Positions 46,080 to 54,297 of a DNA stretch of 64,000 nucleotides are shown here, one piece after another. The notes below the pieces were generated by a model that was not told where the DNA came from, ran no database searches, and saw only the letters and a list, made by a program, of their open reading frames with translations. Source of the stretch: Flavobacterium frigidimaris (GTDB taxonomy: Bacteria; Bacteroidota; Bacteroidia; Flavobacteriales; Flavobacteriaceae); NCBI GenBank assembly GCA_900129595.1, contig FQWG01000001.1, forward strand, positions 434,001-498,000, in the 5' to 3' direction. Within the stretch, counting starts at the first letter, position 1, and the number at the start of each line of letters is the position of its first letter. A program made the position numbers and the translations under genes.

Positions 46080-47411
46080 TTACTCTTTTTTATAAAACTT
46101 CTCCTGCCCGTCCTGATAGATTCTTTTAAATCCTGTTATAACATTATTTTCTGAGACCATTTTTATGCGGAAATCATCTACTCCATCAAGCAGAAATAAA
46201 TCCTGTTCCAAGGGAGTCAATAGCAAAGTGGCTATATTATTCCATTTGTAATATAAGTTATCATTTTCATATTTCAGTTCCACTTTGCCATATTTACCTT
46301 GGTAAGACTTTAAAATTGTAGCGTCAACATTGGCCTTTTTTTGTCTGTTTTTAACGATAGGAACATACCAATCAAGATGGTTTGATAATTCTTTGTTTTT
46401 TGACGAAAGCTTTTGCAAAGCCAATATGTGAGAGGTATTTACCCCTTCTTCGCTTTTGCATACAACATCGGGCATAACACCTTTTCCTTCAAAATCTGTA
46501 TTCGTAATCGGATCTTTTACTTCTCCAAAAGGAATATTTACAGAAAAACCATTTGGTAATATCTTTCGATCAATCGGATGCGCACCACCAGCCGTTTTTT
46601 CGCCCACAATCGTAACACGCTTTAAATTTTGAAGCGAATAACTCATCCATTCAGCAGCAGAAAAAGTAGTGTTACTTGTTAGGATATAAATGTCAACATC
46701 CTCCATACGTTTTCCCGGTACAGATGGCAATAACCACATTTCTCTTTCGACTTTTTTTCTGTTTTTGTCATTAGTGTAATATTTATAAAGAGGTAATTCT
46801 TTACCTGAATAAAAATAACTGCTTAAAAATTGTCCCATTTCCATTGCTCCGCCATTGTTTTGGCGTAAATCGATAATTAGCGCATCAGTACTGCTTAAAA
46901 ATTGCATCGTCGCTGCTGCAGTTTCACTTCCTATTGCCGGATCTTCAAAATAATCAAACTTTAAGTAGCCTATATTTCCTTCTAAAATTCGTGCTTGCTG
47001 AAAACCGAAATTTTTCTTTTTGGCTTCAGCCAATTCCTCTGCTTTAATTTTTTTCTGTACCTCTTTATCTCCTTTTTTTAGCTGATCTTTTGTCCATTCC
47101 GGATCATATCGTACTGCAAAATGTAAGTCTTTACTAGCCTCTACAAGATCTGAACTTAGTTTACCGGCAAAATCATTTGGTTTTACAAGATCTTTATAAA
47201 GCCCTTTTTTATAATTCTCATTCAGTTTCTTTTTAATATCTCCAACGGCATTTGGTCGTATATAGAATTCTTCAAGTTGTTGAGCCAATGAATCAATAAT
47301 TTGTTTTTTATTTAATTCAGTAAGCTTAATTTCTTCTTTTGAGGCTGACTGATTTTGGGCATAGGAACCCATTGAAAATGTTAGTAATAATAAGGCTAAT
47401 AGGTATTTCAT
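46080..47411 (-). CDS. S41-family (tail-specific/IRBP-like) peptidase
   Basis: 443 residues with signal peptide (MKYLLALLLLTFSMGSYAQ). An N-terminal helical domain resembling IRBP-type retinal-binding repeats (QIIDSLAQQLEEFYIRPNAV) is followed by the S41 serine-Lys catalytic domain: DALIIDLRQNNGGAMEMGQFLSSYF, the nucleophile Ser in LTSNTTFSAAEWMSYSL (about 262) and the Lys-containing VGEKTAGGAHP. A C-terminal beta domain (about 360-443) follows. It is a periplasmic or secreted peptidase of unknown substrate. The MarR-like pseudogene and twin operators lie immediately upstream. Confidence 0.93.
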   Translation of the reverse strand: MKYLLALLLLTFSMGSYAQNQSASKEEIKLTELNKKQIIDSLAQQLEEFYIRPNAVGDIKKKLNENYKKGLYKDLVKPNDFAGKLSSDLVEASKDLHFAVRYDPEWTKDQLKKGDKEVQKKIKAEELAEAKKKNFGFQQARILEGNIGYLKFDYFEDPAIGSETAAATMQFLSSTDALIIDLRQNNGGAMEMGQFLSSYFYSGKELPLYKYYTNDKNRKKVEREMWLLPSVPGKRMEDVDIYILTSNTTFSAAEWMSYSLQNLKRVTIVGEKTAGGAHPIDRKILPNGFSVNIPFGEVKDPITNTDFEGKGVMPDVVCKSEEGVNTSHILALQKLSSKNKELSNHLDWYVPIVKNRQKKANVDATILKSYQGKYGKVELKYENDNLYYKWNNIATLLLTPLEQDLFLLDGVDDFRIKMVSENNVITGFKRIYQDGQEKFYKKE

Positions 47412-47414
47412 TTT

Positions 47415-47664
47415 TTATGAAGTTTTACAGTTTAAAATTATTTTGTTTAGGATTTTATCTAATAATTGGATTTCATCAAGAGATAATCCTTCAAGGACGG
47501 TTTTGCGATTGAGTTTAAAAACAGGAGTCAGTAAGACAATTGTTTTATGACCTTTTTCAGTGATTTTCAGTTGGTTTTTCTTTTATCCAGTCTCATCTTT
47601 TTCTTTGGCCAGATAATTCTTTCAACTATTAAAGTACCATCTCTATTGGATTTTTCTGACTCAT
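47415..47664 (-). pseudogene. Decayed MarR-family regulator
   Basis: Minus-strand remains of a MarR gene directly before the S41 gene. The C-terminal part is intact in one frame (LKITEKGHKTIVLLTPVF and VLEGLSLDEIQLLDKIL, ending at the stop at 47415-47417), a typical MarR dimerisation tail. Just upstream, the wing NRDGTLIVERIIWPKKKMRL-DKRK is in a different frame, broken by a one-base shift in a poly-A run. The ATG at 47664 opens a frame (MSQKNPIEMVL) that stops at once, and the DNA-binding helices are missing, so about half the gene is deleted. Two intact operators remain upstream. Confidence 0.75.
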
Positions 47665-47683
47665 TTTAAATTCCTTAAATTTA

Positions 47684-47722
47684 TTTGATATATCAAAGAT
47701 AATTATTTATTTGATATATCAA
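47684..47722. promoter_or_regulatory. Twin palindromic operators TTTGATATATCAAA
   Basis: Palindromes TTTGATATATCAAA at 47684-47697 and TTGATATATCAA at 47711-47722, centres 26 bases apart. These are the classical MarR site form. They stand upstream of the broken regulator and the S41 gene. Confidence 0.7.
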
Positions 47723-47768
47723 CTAAATTTAAATTAATTATTATTCGAATCAAATTAGCACATACAAT

Positions 47769-47802
47769 AAACCCGACAGATTTTAAAAAACCTGTCGGGT
47801 TT
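47769..47802. terminator. CCCGACAG/CTGTCGGG hairpin (dispersed terminator-like repeat)
   Basis: Stem AAACCCGACAG/CTGTCGGGTTT around an A/T loop, nearly identical to the hairpin at 40575-40608. The surrounding 47723-47968 has no gene. It also contains a degenerate GCAAAG-family repeat (47910-47955). Confidence 0.65.
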
Positions 47803-47968
47803 GAATATTGAAGGAAATAAAGTTTTTTTTGTAGTAGAAATGACAAAATTGTGGTCAAAGCTTGCGACTCTGTTCCCCATAGCCATCGTGATTGCGAGAT
47901 TATTTTAAACCTTATTAAAAAAAACTTTGCGCCTTAGTGCCTTTGCGGCAAATGAACTAGCAACAAAA

Positions 47969-48718
47969 CTAAACTGCAAAGTAAGGAGTCAGTATATCTT
48001 CAAAATTGTATAATCCTTTTTGTTTGTGTTCTAAATTTTCGGCAACAAAAACAACTCCGTTTCCAAAAGCTTCTCTTGAAATCGATTCATGAATTAAGCG
48101 GACAGTTTGATACGGAAATCCAAAGATTACTTCATGTTTTCCTACGATTCCTCCTGCCCTGACGGAATTGATGTTTTCTTTATCAACATCTAAAGCTTCA
48201 GCAATTTTTACCGCTGTTCCTGAAGTTCCTTGTTTCATTTTAAAATGCTCTTCGTTGACTTCAATATCTACCCACGGTGCAATTTTCTTTAAAAATTTAG
48301 CCGCAAAAAGCAAATAATTTACTCCTAGTGTAATATTTGGAGACCAAAATACGGTGGTTTTATGGGCCAGTTCTTTTAATAATTGCAACTCTTTGTCTTT
48401 ATAATGAGAGATCGCCGATATAATTTTAATCTTCCTGTCGGCAGCAAGTTTTCCATACGTATAAATCCCTTCATTAGACGAAAAATCAATAATGACATCG
48501 ACAGGATGTTTGTCTAACAATTCTTCCATCGTGGTTTTGGAACTGGAGTAAATTAATCCGGGTTCGTCTGACTGAATTCCAAAAAATTCGGGAACAGATC
48601 TGTGTTCTAAAACAGTACTTTGTCTTAAAACCCATTCCAAACAAAATTTTTTATTTTCCAGTAGTATTGATGCTACTGATTTTCCAGTCTTTCCAAATCC
48701 GATTAATCCTATTTTCAT
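47969..48718 (-). CDS. DapB-like dihydrodipicolinate reductase homologue with altered active-site motif
   Basis: 249 residues with a Rossmann N-terminus (IGLIGFGKTGKSVASIL) and a DapB C-terminal domain (SPNITLGVNYLLFAAKFL, VNEEHFKMKQGTSGTAVKIAEAL, NSVRAGGIVGKHEVIFG). The E. coli motif HHRHKVDAPSGTA appears here as EHFKMKQGTSGTA, so one of the two histidines (H158) is kept while the catalytic Lys position is Met and PSGTA is TSGTA. It is probably a paralogue acting on a related imine or opine-like substrate, or a DapB with changed chemistry. Isolated gene. No lysine-pathway neighbours. Confidence 0.8.
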   Translation of the reverse strand: MKIGLIGFGKTGKSVASILLENKKFCLEWVLRQSTVLEHRSVPEFFGIQSDEPGLIYSSSKTTMEELLDKHPVDVIIDFSSNEGIYTYGKLAADRKIKIISAISHYKDKELQLLKELAHKTTVFWSPNITLGVNYLLFAAKFLKKIAPWVDIEVNEEHFKMKQGTSGTAVKIAEALDVDKENINSVRAGGIVGKHEVIFGFPYQTVRLIHESISREAFGNGVVFVAENLEHKQKGLYNFEDILTPYFAV

Positions 48719-49180
48719 AATTTATTTTTTATTGAGCAGAAAGCTCGTTAATAGAAATTGGCCCTTTTTGAAGCTAATGCCAAATCAAAAATTCAATTAT
48801 TATCTAAGCCGATAATGATACTCTATTAGTAAAAATAGAAATATTCTAACAGGATTTCTAACCATTTCCCGGATATATAACAATAAATCACTTTGTTAAC
48901 AGGAATAATATTGTGAATTTTTTGAATCGCAGTGGCGGAAAAGATTTTTTTATATGCAGCAGATTTTACGATAGATGCAAAAAGCAAAACTTCCAAACCT
49001 AAATTTGAAAAAGTACGGTATAAGTATTTTGATACTTCCTTTTATAACATTTTCAATTCATAATTTTAAATTATTGTTCAATTGCGGTATTTTTTTAATT
49101 AAGATATCTATCTTTGCAACCAAGTTGCATTAACTAATAACTCATGTACCCGCTATAAACAAAGGATTTCCAAAACAAGA
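48719..49180. other. Gap between DapB-like gene and metal locus
   Basis: No gene seen. AT-rich. A short inverted repeat (AAGTAT/ATACTT) lies near 49020-49040. It ends in the promoter/operator at 49109-49129. Confidence 0.5.
49109..49129 (+). promoter_or_regulatory. Promoter with overlapping palindrome TGCAACcaaGTTGCA
   Basis: The -7 element TATCTTTG (49109-49116) overlaps the 15-bp inverted repeat TGCAAC-CAA-GTTGCA (49115-49129). A TTG at 49082-49084 is 24 bases upstream. A repressor bound here would cover the -7 and start site. A metal regulator is my inference from the genes that follow. Confidence 0.55.
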
Positions 49181-49531
49181 ATGAAAAAGAAAATTGTCTT
49201 AATTAATCTTTTTATGTCTTTGACTGTATTGTTCGCAATGCTGTTTCAGACTGTGCATTCTTATGAGCATGTTTACAAGCAACTAACAGAGAAACCTTGT
49301 GATCATCAATATGTTGAGGGGCAAAAACAGATCACACACAGTCACACTGTAGATAGTAATTGCCACGTTTGCCACTTTGCTTTTAGTACGTTTATTCCAA
49401 ATACATTTCAAGCTTTATCTTTTCACAAGATAAATACCCAAACTTCTTATGTATTCTTTTATACAAAAGTGGCTTCAACCTTCTTTAAAGGCAGTCTTTT
49501 TGCCCTTAGAGCGCCTCCTGCCCTAATTTAG
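49181..49531 (+). CDS. DUF2946-like small exported His/Cys protein
   Basis: 116 residues with an N-terminal membrane segment (VLINLFMSLTVLFAMLF). Metal-binding features: C40-x-H42, H53-x-H55, and NCHVCHF (C61, H62, C64, H65). The end ALRAPPALI fits the RAPP terminus I associate with DUF2946, a family found upstream of copper/TonB receptors. It starts a metal-related locus whose other genes (ABC, siderophore receptor, permeases) follow after 287 bases. Substrate metal not determined. Confidence 0.75.
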   Translation: MKKKIVLINLFMSLTVLFAMLFQTVHSYEHVYKQLTEKPCDHQYVEGQKQITHSHTVDSNCHVCHFAFSTFIPNTFQALSFHKINTQTSYVFFYTKVASTFFKGSLFALRAPPALI

Positions 49532-49564
49532 TTGACTACATTTTTATTTTCGGAAAATTAAAAA

Positions 49565-49658
49565 CACCTCTTACCTATCTTTAATTGGTAAAAGGAGAAT
49601 CGATTGCATTTTCATTTGACACACTCTATTCAAACAAAAATCGTATGAATAAGAGGTG
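49565..49658 (+). other. Leader hairpin between DUF2946-like gene and ABC gene
   Basis: CACCTCTTA (49565-49573) is complementary to TAAGAGGTG (49650-49658), enclosing about 76 bases. The later 49739-49787 has short direct repeats of TGTGACTAAAAC type. Could be a structured leader. No known riboswitch motif was recognised. Confidence 0.3.
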
Positions 49659-49818
49659 AAAATGTTATCTCATTTTCAATACTAATTAATTTCTTTCTTC
49701 AGAAACCGTAGTAAACTATCCCTATTCTCACAATTTAAATGTGACTGTCACTGCGACTGTGACTAAAACTTACTGTGACTAAAAACTAAATTAAATCATT
49801 CCAAATACATAAAAAACT

Positions 49819-50514
49819 ATGCTTATAGCTGAAAACCTGACCAAGAAATATGGCCATAATAATGCTTTGAATAAATTGAACCTTACTATTAAAGAAGGTG
49901 AAATATTTGCGCTATTAGGTCAGAATGGTGCCGGAAAAACAACTACAATTAATCTCTTTCTGGGCTTTATTGAACCAACGGACGGAGAACTCAAAATCAA
50001 CAACATCTCGGTTAAAGAAAATGCTCAGGAAACCAAAAAATATGTTGCTTATATTCCTGAAACAGTCATGTTATACCCCAATCTTACTGGGTTAGAAAAC
50101 CTGAAATTCTTCTCGTCTCTTGCCGGATTTAAATATTCTACAGGCGAACTGACTTATTTCCTGACTAAAGCAGGTTTACAAGTAACCGCACACGATCAGA
50201 ATCTTGGCGGATATTCTAAAGGAATGCGTCAAAAAGTAGGTATTGCGATTGCCATTGCCAAAAAAGCAAAAGTATTGTTGCTGGATGAACCTACAAGCGG
50301 ATTAGATCCAAAAGCTTCAAACGAATTTTCGCAAATCCTGAAAGAACTTTCTTCAGACGGAACGGCAATTTTGATGGCTACACACGATATTTTCAGAGCC
50401 AGGGAAGTTGCTTCACATATTGGGATCATGAAACAAGGCAATCTGGTAACAGTTATTGAAGCCGATAAAATATCGGCAAATGAACTGGAAGACTTGTATT
50501 TACAAACGGTATAA
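49819..50514 (+). CDS. ABC transporter ATP-binding protein
   Basis: 231-residue cytoplasmic ATPase. Walker A GQNGAGKTT, ABC signature LGGYSKGMRQKV, Walker B KVLLLDEPTSGLD, H-loop TH in MATHD. It belongs to the ABC-2 (export/tunnel-type) class. It is first in a four-gene cluster: siderophore receptor 30 bases later, then two DUF3526-type permeases. It probably energises those permeases. Confidence 0.95.
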   Translation: MLIAENLTKKYGHNNALNKLNLTIKEGEIFALLGQNGAGKTTTINLFLGFIEPTDGELKINNISVKENAQETKKYVAYIPETVMLYPNLTGLENLKFFSSLAGFKYSTGELTYFLTKAGLQVTAHDQNLGGYSKGMRQKVGIAIAIAKKAKVLLLDEPTSGLDPKASNEFSQILKELSSDGTAILMATHDIFRAREVASHIGIMKQGNLVTVIEADKISANELEDLYLQTV

Positions 50515-50544
50515 AAAAGGAAGTATAATTTCCATTAACATAAA

Positions 50545-52839
50545 ATGAAACATATATATCCTTTTATATTTTTAATCATTGGTACTCAATGCGTACAATC
50601 TCAAATCATTAACAAAAAAACCAAAGACAGCATTGCGCCAGACTCTGTAAAAGTGGCCCGAAATGAATTACAAACAGTTGAAATCGTTGGTCGTTCATCA
50701 AAAAAATACAATAGCGATTACTCATTTGCTGCCACAAAAACTGCAGCTTTAAACAAAGATATTCCGCAATCTATATCGACAATTACCAAAGAATTAATAG
50801 CTGATAAAGGAGCTTTTTATCTTGCCGATGCCGTAAAGATGGCCAGTGGCGTAATTCCGGCGAGTTATTACAATCAGTACACGATTCGCGGTATCAGTCA
50901 AAATGAAGAAGGACAGATCATCAACGGAATGCGAACCCGTCAATATTACTTTTTACAGCCTTTAACTACCAATATCGAACGTGTTGAAGTGATTAAAGGT
51001 CCGTCGAGTGCCACATTTTCCTCTGTCGATCCGGGCGGAAGCATCAATTTGGTGACTAAAAAACCTTTATCTATTGATCGAAAAGAAGTAAGTCTGAGTG
51101 TAGGGAGTTTTAGCACCTTTCGCGGAAGCTTAGATTTTACAGGACCTCTTAACGAATCTAAAACTCTTTTATACCGTGTAAACGGAGCGTATCAGGAAGC
51201 CAAATCCTTTCGTGATTTAGTGAATAATAAGTCGTTTTTGATTTCTCCGTCTTTCAGTTATATTCCAAATGAAAAAACGGCAATTAATACTGAATTGATA
51301 TTGAGTGACATGACCGGAATTCTCGATCGTGGTCAGCCTATTTTTGGTGCGGTTGCAGGAGTTACGAATTTAAATAAAACACCAATTAGTCTAAATCTGG
51401 GCGCTCCCAGTGATTTTTTCAAGTCGAAAGAAATGATTTTCACGACGAGTTTCGCCCATAAATTCAGTTCTAAAATAGGTTTTAATGCCCAATACATGAA
51501 ACAATCCTGGACAGAAGATCTTCAGGAACACAGAACGACAAACGGTTTTGCCGTTGATATGAACAATCAGCCGGTAACCAGTCTGGCCATGATGCAATTT
51601 GTGCAACGCCAGCAATATTGGGATATCGATAATTTGAGTGCGTATTTTAATTTCGATCTAAAAACCGGAAAAATCAAACATAAACTATTGGCTGGATACG
51701 ATTTAAGCTCCTGGAATAAAACCAAAGGCGGCGGACAAAATGCAGCAAGAGGTTATGTACTAAAAGACGGAACTGTAGCAAGTACTTTTGTTCCGGCAAA
51801 CGCTGCCAATTATCTAACGACGACGATTGATGGTGTGATTTTACCAAAACCCAATGTCAATTATTTCAATCTGAATAATCCAACGTATACCATTACGAGC
51901 GCAGATGATTATACCTTAAATGTGAGAACTGCGCTGCCATCAGCATTGACAACGACAAATGCCATTTATATTCAGGATCAGATTCAGTGGGAGCAATTTA
52001 CTTTTTTACTGGGTTTGCGTAACGAATGGTTTGAAGACATTACCAATTATGAATCCAACAATGAATTGACAGTTAAAAAGTCGGCTTTATTGCCTCGCGT
52101 GGGTGTCACTTATGCCATTAATAATGAAATTAATGTCTACACAACTTATCTAGAAGGTTATCAGCCACAATCGAATACAGTGACTTTGATGCCTCAAACC
52201 GGGTCTTTACCTGCCGGAAGTTTGTTTAATCCGCTTGAAAGTAATTTGAAAGAAGTGGGTTTAAAAGCGACTTTCTTCAATAATTCGATGAGTTTTAATG
52301 CCGCTGTTTACGAGATCAATCAGCGTAATATTTTGATGAATGCCAATGATCCGGCCAATCCCGATTTACTGGTCACCAGAGGTGCTGAAAGAAGCCGTGG
52401 TTTCGAGTGTGATCTGGCTGGTTATATCACGGCCGACTGGCAAATAAATGCTTCGTACAGTTATATCGATGCCAAAATTACAAACGATCGTGATGCTTCG
52501 CTAATTGGTGCCCGAAAGCAAAATACACCAAAAAACAGCGCCAATTTATGGACGCGTTATAATTTCAATTCCGATTCGGGTTTGAAGGATTTAGGAATTG
52601 GTTTTGGTATGCAATACCAGAGCAGCAAAGTGCCTTGGTTTACAAGAGCTTTTACACTTCCTGATTTTACCGTTTTTGATGCCGCTGTTTATTACAAACC
52701 CAACAAAAGCAATATGCAAATTGCGCTTAATGCAGGTAACGTATTCAATAAAACCTATTGGTTAGGTGCTCAGAATTACCTGAGATTATTTCCCGGTGCT
52801 CCCAGAAATTTTAGCCTGACTGTAACTTATAAATTTTAA
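50545..52839 (+). CDS. TonB-dependent siderophore receptor
   Basis: 764 residues. Signal peptide, TonB-box region ELQTVEIVGRSSKKYNS, then plug with IPQSISTITKELIADKG, VIKGPSSATFSSVDPGGSINLVTKKPL, and barrel ending APRNFSLTVTYKF. The plug form matches ferric-siderophore receptors. It sits between an ABC ATPase and two permeases with tight spacing (30 and 5 bases), so it is co-transcribed with an ABC-2 type system, unlike classical siderophore uptake that uses FecCD permeases. Either siderophore export plus uptake or another metallophore route is possible. Confidence 0.95.
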   Translation: MKHIYPFIFLIIGTQCVQSQIINKKTKDSIAPDSVKVARNELQTVEIVGRSSKKYNSDYSFAATKTAALNKDIPQSISTITKELIADKGAFYLADAVKMASGVIPASYYNQYTIRGISQNEEGQIINGMRTRQYYFLQPLTTNIERVEVIKGPSSATFSSVDPGGSINLVTKKPLSIDRKEVSLSVGSFSTFRGSLDFTGPLNESKTLLYRVNGAYQEAKSFRDLVNNKSFLISPSFSYIPNEKTAINTELILSDMTGILDRGQPIFGAVAGVTNLNKTPISLNLGAPSDFFKSKEMIFTTSFAHKFSSKIGFNAQYMKQSWTEDLQEHRTTNGFAVDMNNQPVTSLAMMQFVQRQQYWDIDNLSAYFNFDLKTGKIKHKLLAGYDLSSWNKTKGGGQNAARGYVLKDGTVASTFVPANAANYLTTTIDGVILPKPNVNYFNLNNPTYTITSADDYTLNVRTALPSALTTTNAIYIQDQIQWEQFTFLLGLRNEWFEDITNYESNNELTVKKSALLPRVGVTYAINNEINVYTTYLEGYQPQSNTVTLMPQTGSLPAGSLFNPLESNLKEVGLKATFFNNSMSFNAAVYEINQRNILMNANDPANPDLLVTRGAERSRGFECDLAGYITADWQINASYSYIDAKITNDRDASLIGARKQNTPKNSANLWTRYNFNSDSGLKDLGIGFGMQYQSSKVPWFTRAFTLPDFTVFDAAVYYKPNKSNMQIALNAGNVFNKTYWLGAQNYLRLFPGAPRNFSLTVTYKF

Positions 52840-52844
52840 TTGGT

Positions 52845-54296
52845 ATGAAATCACTACACACAGAAATTTTAATCGCCAAACATTTAAAGAACTCCGTATT
52901 TAAGAATACAGCAGTTTTTATAATCACCCTATTTATTGGGATAATTTTACTTTATGCTGCGTTTTCAGGTTGGGAAAATTATAGCAATCAAAACGAAACC
53001 AGCGAAAAATACCAGCACGAATCCAGAGAAGACTGGTTGAAAAATCCGGACAAAAACCCGCACCGAATGGCGCATTACGGGAATTTTGCCTTCAGAAAAA
53101 GTACACCTCTCAGTGTTTTTGAATTTGGAATGGAACCGTTTTTCGGGAACGCCATATTTCTGGAAGCGCACAAACAAAATACCGCCAATTTCTCTGAAGC
53201 AGGATTTTCGAACAGTATGCTTCGATTTGGTGAAATAAGTATTGCCATGGTTTTACAAATTTTATTGCCGCTATTGATCTTTTTTTTAGGTTTTAATGCG
53301 GTCGCAGCCGAAAGAGAAGACGGAACTTTAAAATTGCTTTTAAGTCAGGGAATTAGCTGGAAACAATTATTAAGAGGCAAAATACTCGGAATTGCCGGCG
53401 TGATCATGATTCTTTTTGTTCCCACGATTATTGTATTGGTTTTGATCTGGTTATTACTTCAAAATTTTAGCATTTCTGGAGATGAAACCATCAAAATTCT
53501 ATTGTTTATTTTGTTTCATTTTGTTTATCTGATCTTCTTTTGCATCATTGCCGTTTTAGTTTCTGCATCAAGTAAAACATCAAAAAAAGCACTGATTTCA
53601 TTGATCGGGATTTGGCTGGTTTTTACCATTATTTTACCAAGAACCACTCAGGCAATTGGAGCATATATTTTTGAAGCGCCATCGAAAATCCAGTTTCAGA
53701 GTGATATCGAAAAAGATATTCTCAAACAAGGAGACAGCCATAATCCGAATGATTTGCATTATAAAGCCATTAAAGATTCCCTTTTAAGCGTTTACAAAGT
53801 CGATTCTGTACAAAAACTTCCTTTTAATTATTCCGGATTTATTATGACCGAAGGTGAAAAAATAAGCTCCAGAATATACAATCAGCATTTAGAAAAATTA
53901 CTTCAGGTTTATGAAAAGCAAAATAGTTTTTCTAAAACCGTTTCTTTCTTAAATCCCTATATCGCCATAAAAAACGTATCGATGGGATTATCGAATACAG
54001 ATTATGATTCGTATATCGATTTTCAAAAACAAGCCGAGGATTATCGCTACAACATGGCGCAAAAAATGAATGGTTTGCAGGTAAAATATATCAGTAATAA
54101 AAAGCCCGGCCCTAATGACAAACCTTTAACAATCAACAAAGAACATTGGGCTGATGTGGCCGAATTTCACTATGAGCCAAAAGGAATTCTGGAGGTTTTA
54201 AAATCCGAAATTGTTTCTGTTATTTCTATAATTCTCTGGATAATAATGCTTTTTGTTTTGATTCGAATTGCAGCTAAAAACCTTAAAGCCATTTAA
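52845..54296 (+). CDS. ABC-2 type permease with DUF3526 (first of two)
   Basis: 483 residues with six or so membrane helices: N-terminal VFIITLFIGIILLYAAF, a long extracytoplasmic segment (about 40-125), IAMVLQILLPLLIFFLGFNAVAAEREDGTLKLLLSQG (the ABC-2 membrane motif), then IAGVIMILFVPTIIVLVLIWLL and a C-terminal helix pair. The form agrees with DUF3526/ABC-2 permeases found beside gliding-type ATPases. It partners the ATPase at 49819 and the next permease. The stop codon and the start of the next gene are one base apart. Confidence 0.9.
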   Translation: MKSLHTEILIAKHLKNSVFKNTAVFIITLFIGIILLYAAFSGWENYSNQNETSEKYQHESREDWLKNPDKNPHRMAHYGNFAFRKSTPLSVFEFGMEPFFGNAIFLEAHKQNTANFSEAGFSNSMLRFGEISIAMVLQILLPLLIFFLGFNAVAAEREDGTLKLLLSQGISWKQLLRGKILGIAGVIMILFVPTIIVLVLIWLLLQNFSISGDETIKILLFILFHFVYLIFFCIIAVLVSASSKTSKKALISLIGIWLVFTIILPRTTQAIGAYIFEAPSKIQFQSDIEKDILKQGDSHNPNDLHYKAIKDSLLSVYKVDSVQKLPFNYSGFIMTEGEKISSRIYNQHLEKLLQVYEKQNSFSKTVSFLNPYIAIKNVSMGLSNTDYDSYIDFQKQAEDYRYNMAQKMNGLQVKYISNKKPGPNDKPLTINKEHWADVAEFHYEPKGILEVLKSEIVSVISIILWIIMLFVLIRIAAKNLKAI

Positions 54297-54297
54297 T

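Noticed and set aside
49565..49800. Cobalamin or other known riboswitch before the ABC gene
   Set aside because: No conserved riboswitch boxes were recognised, only a 9-base stem and short repeats.
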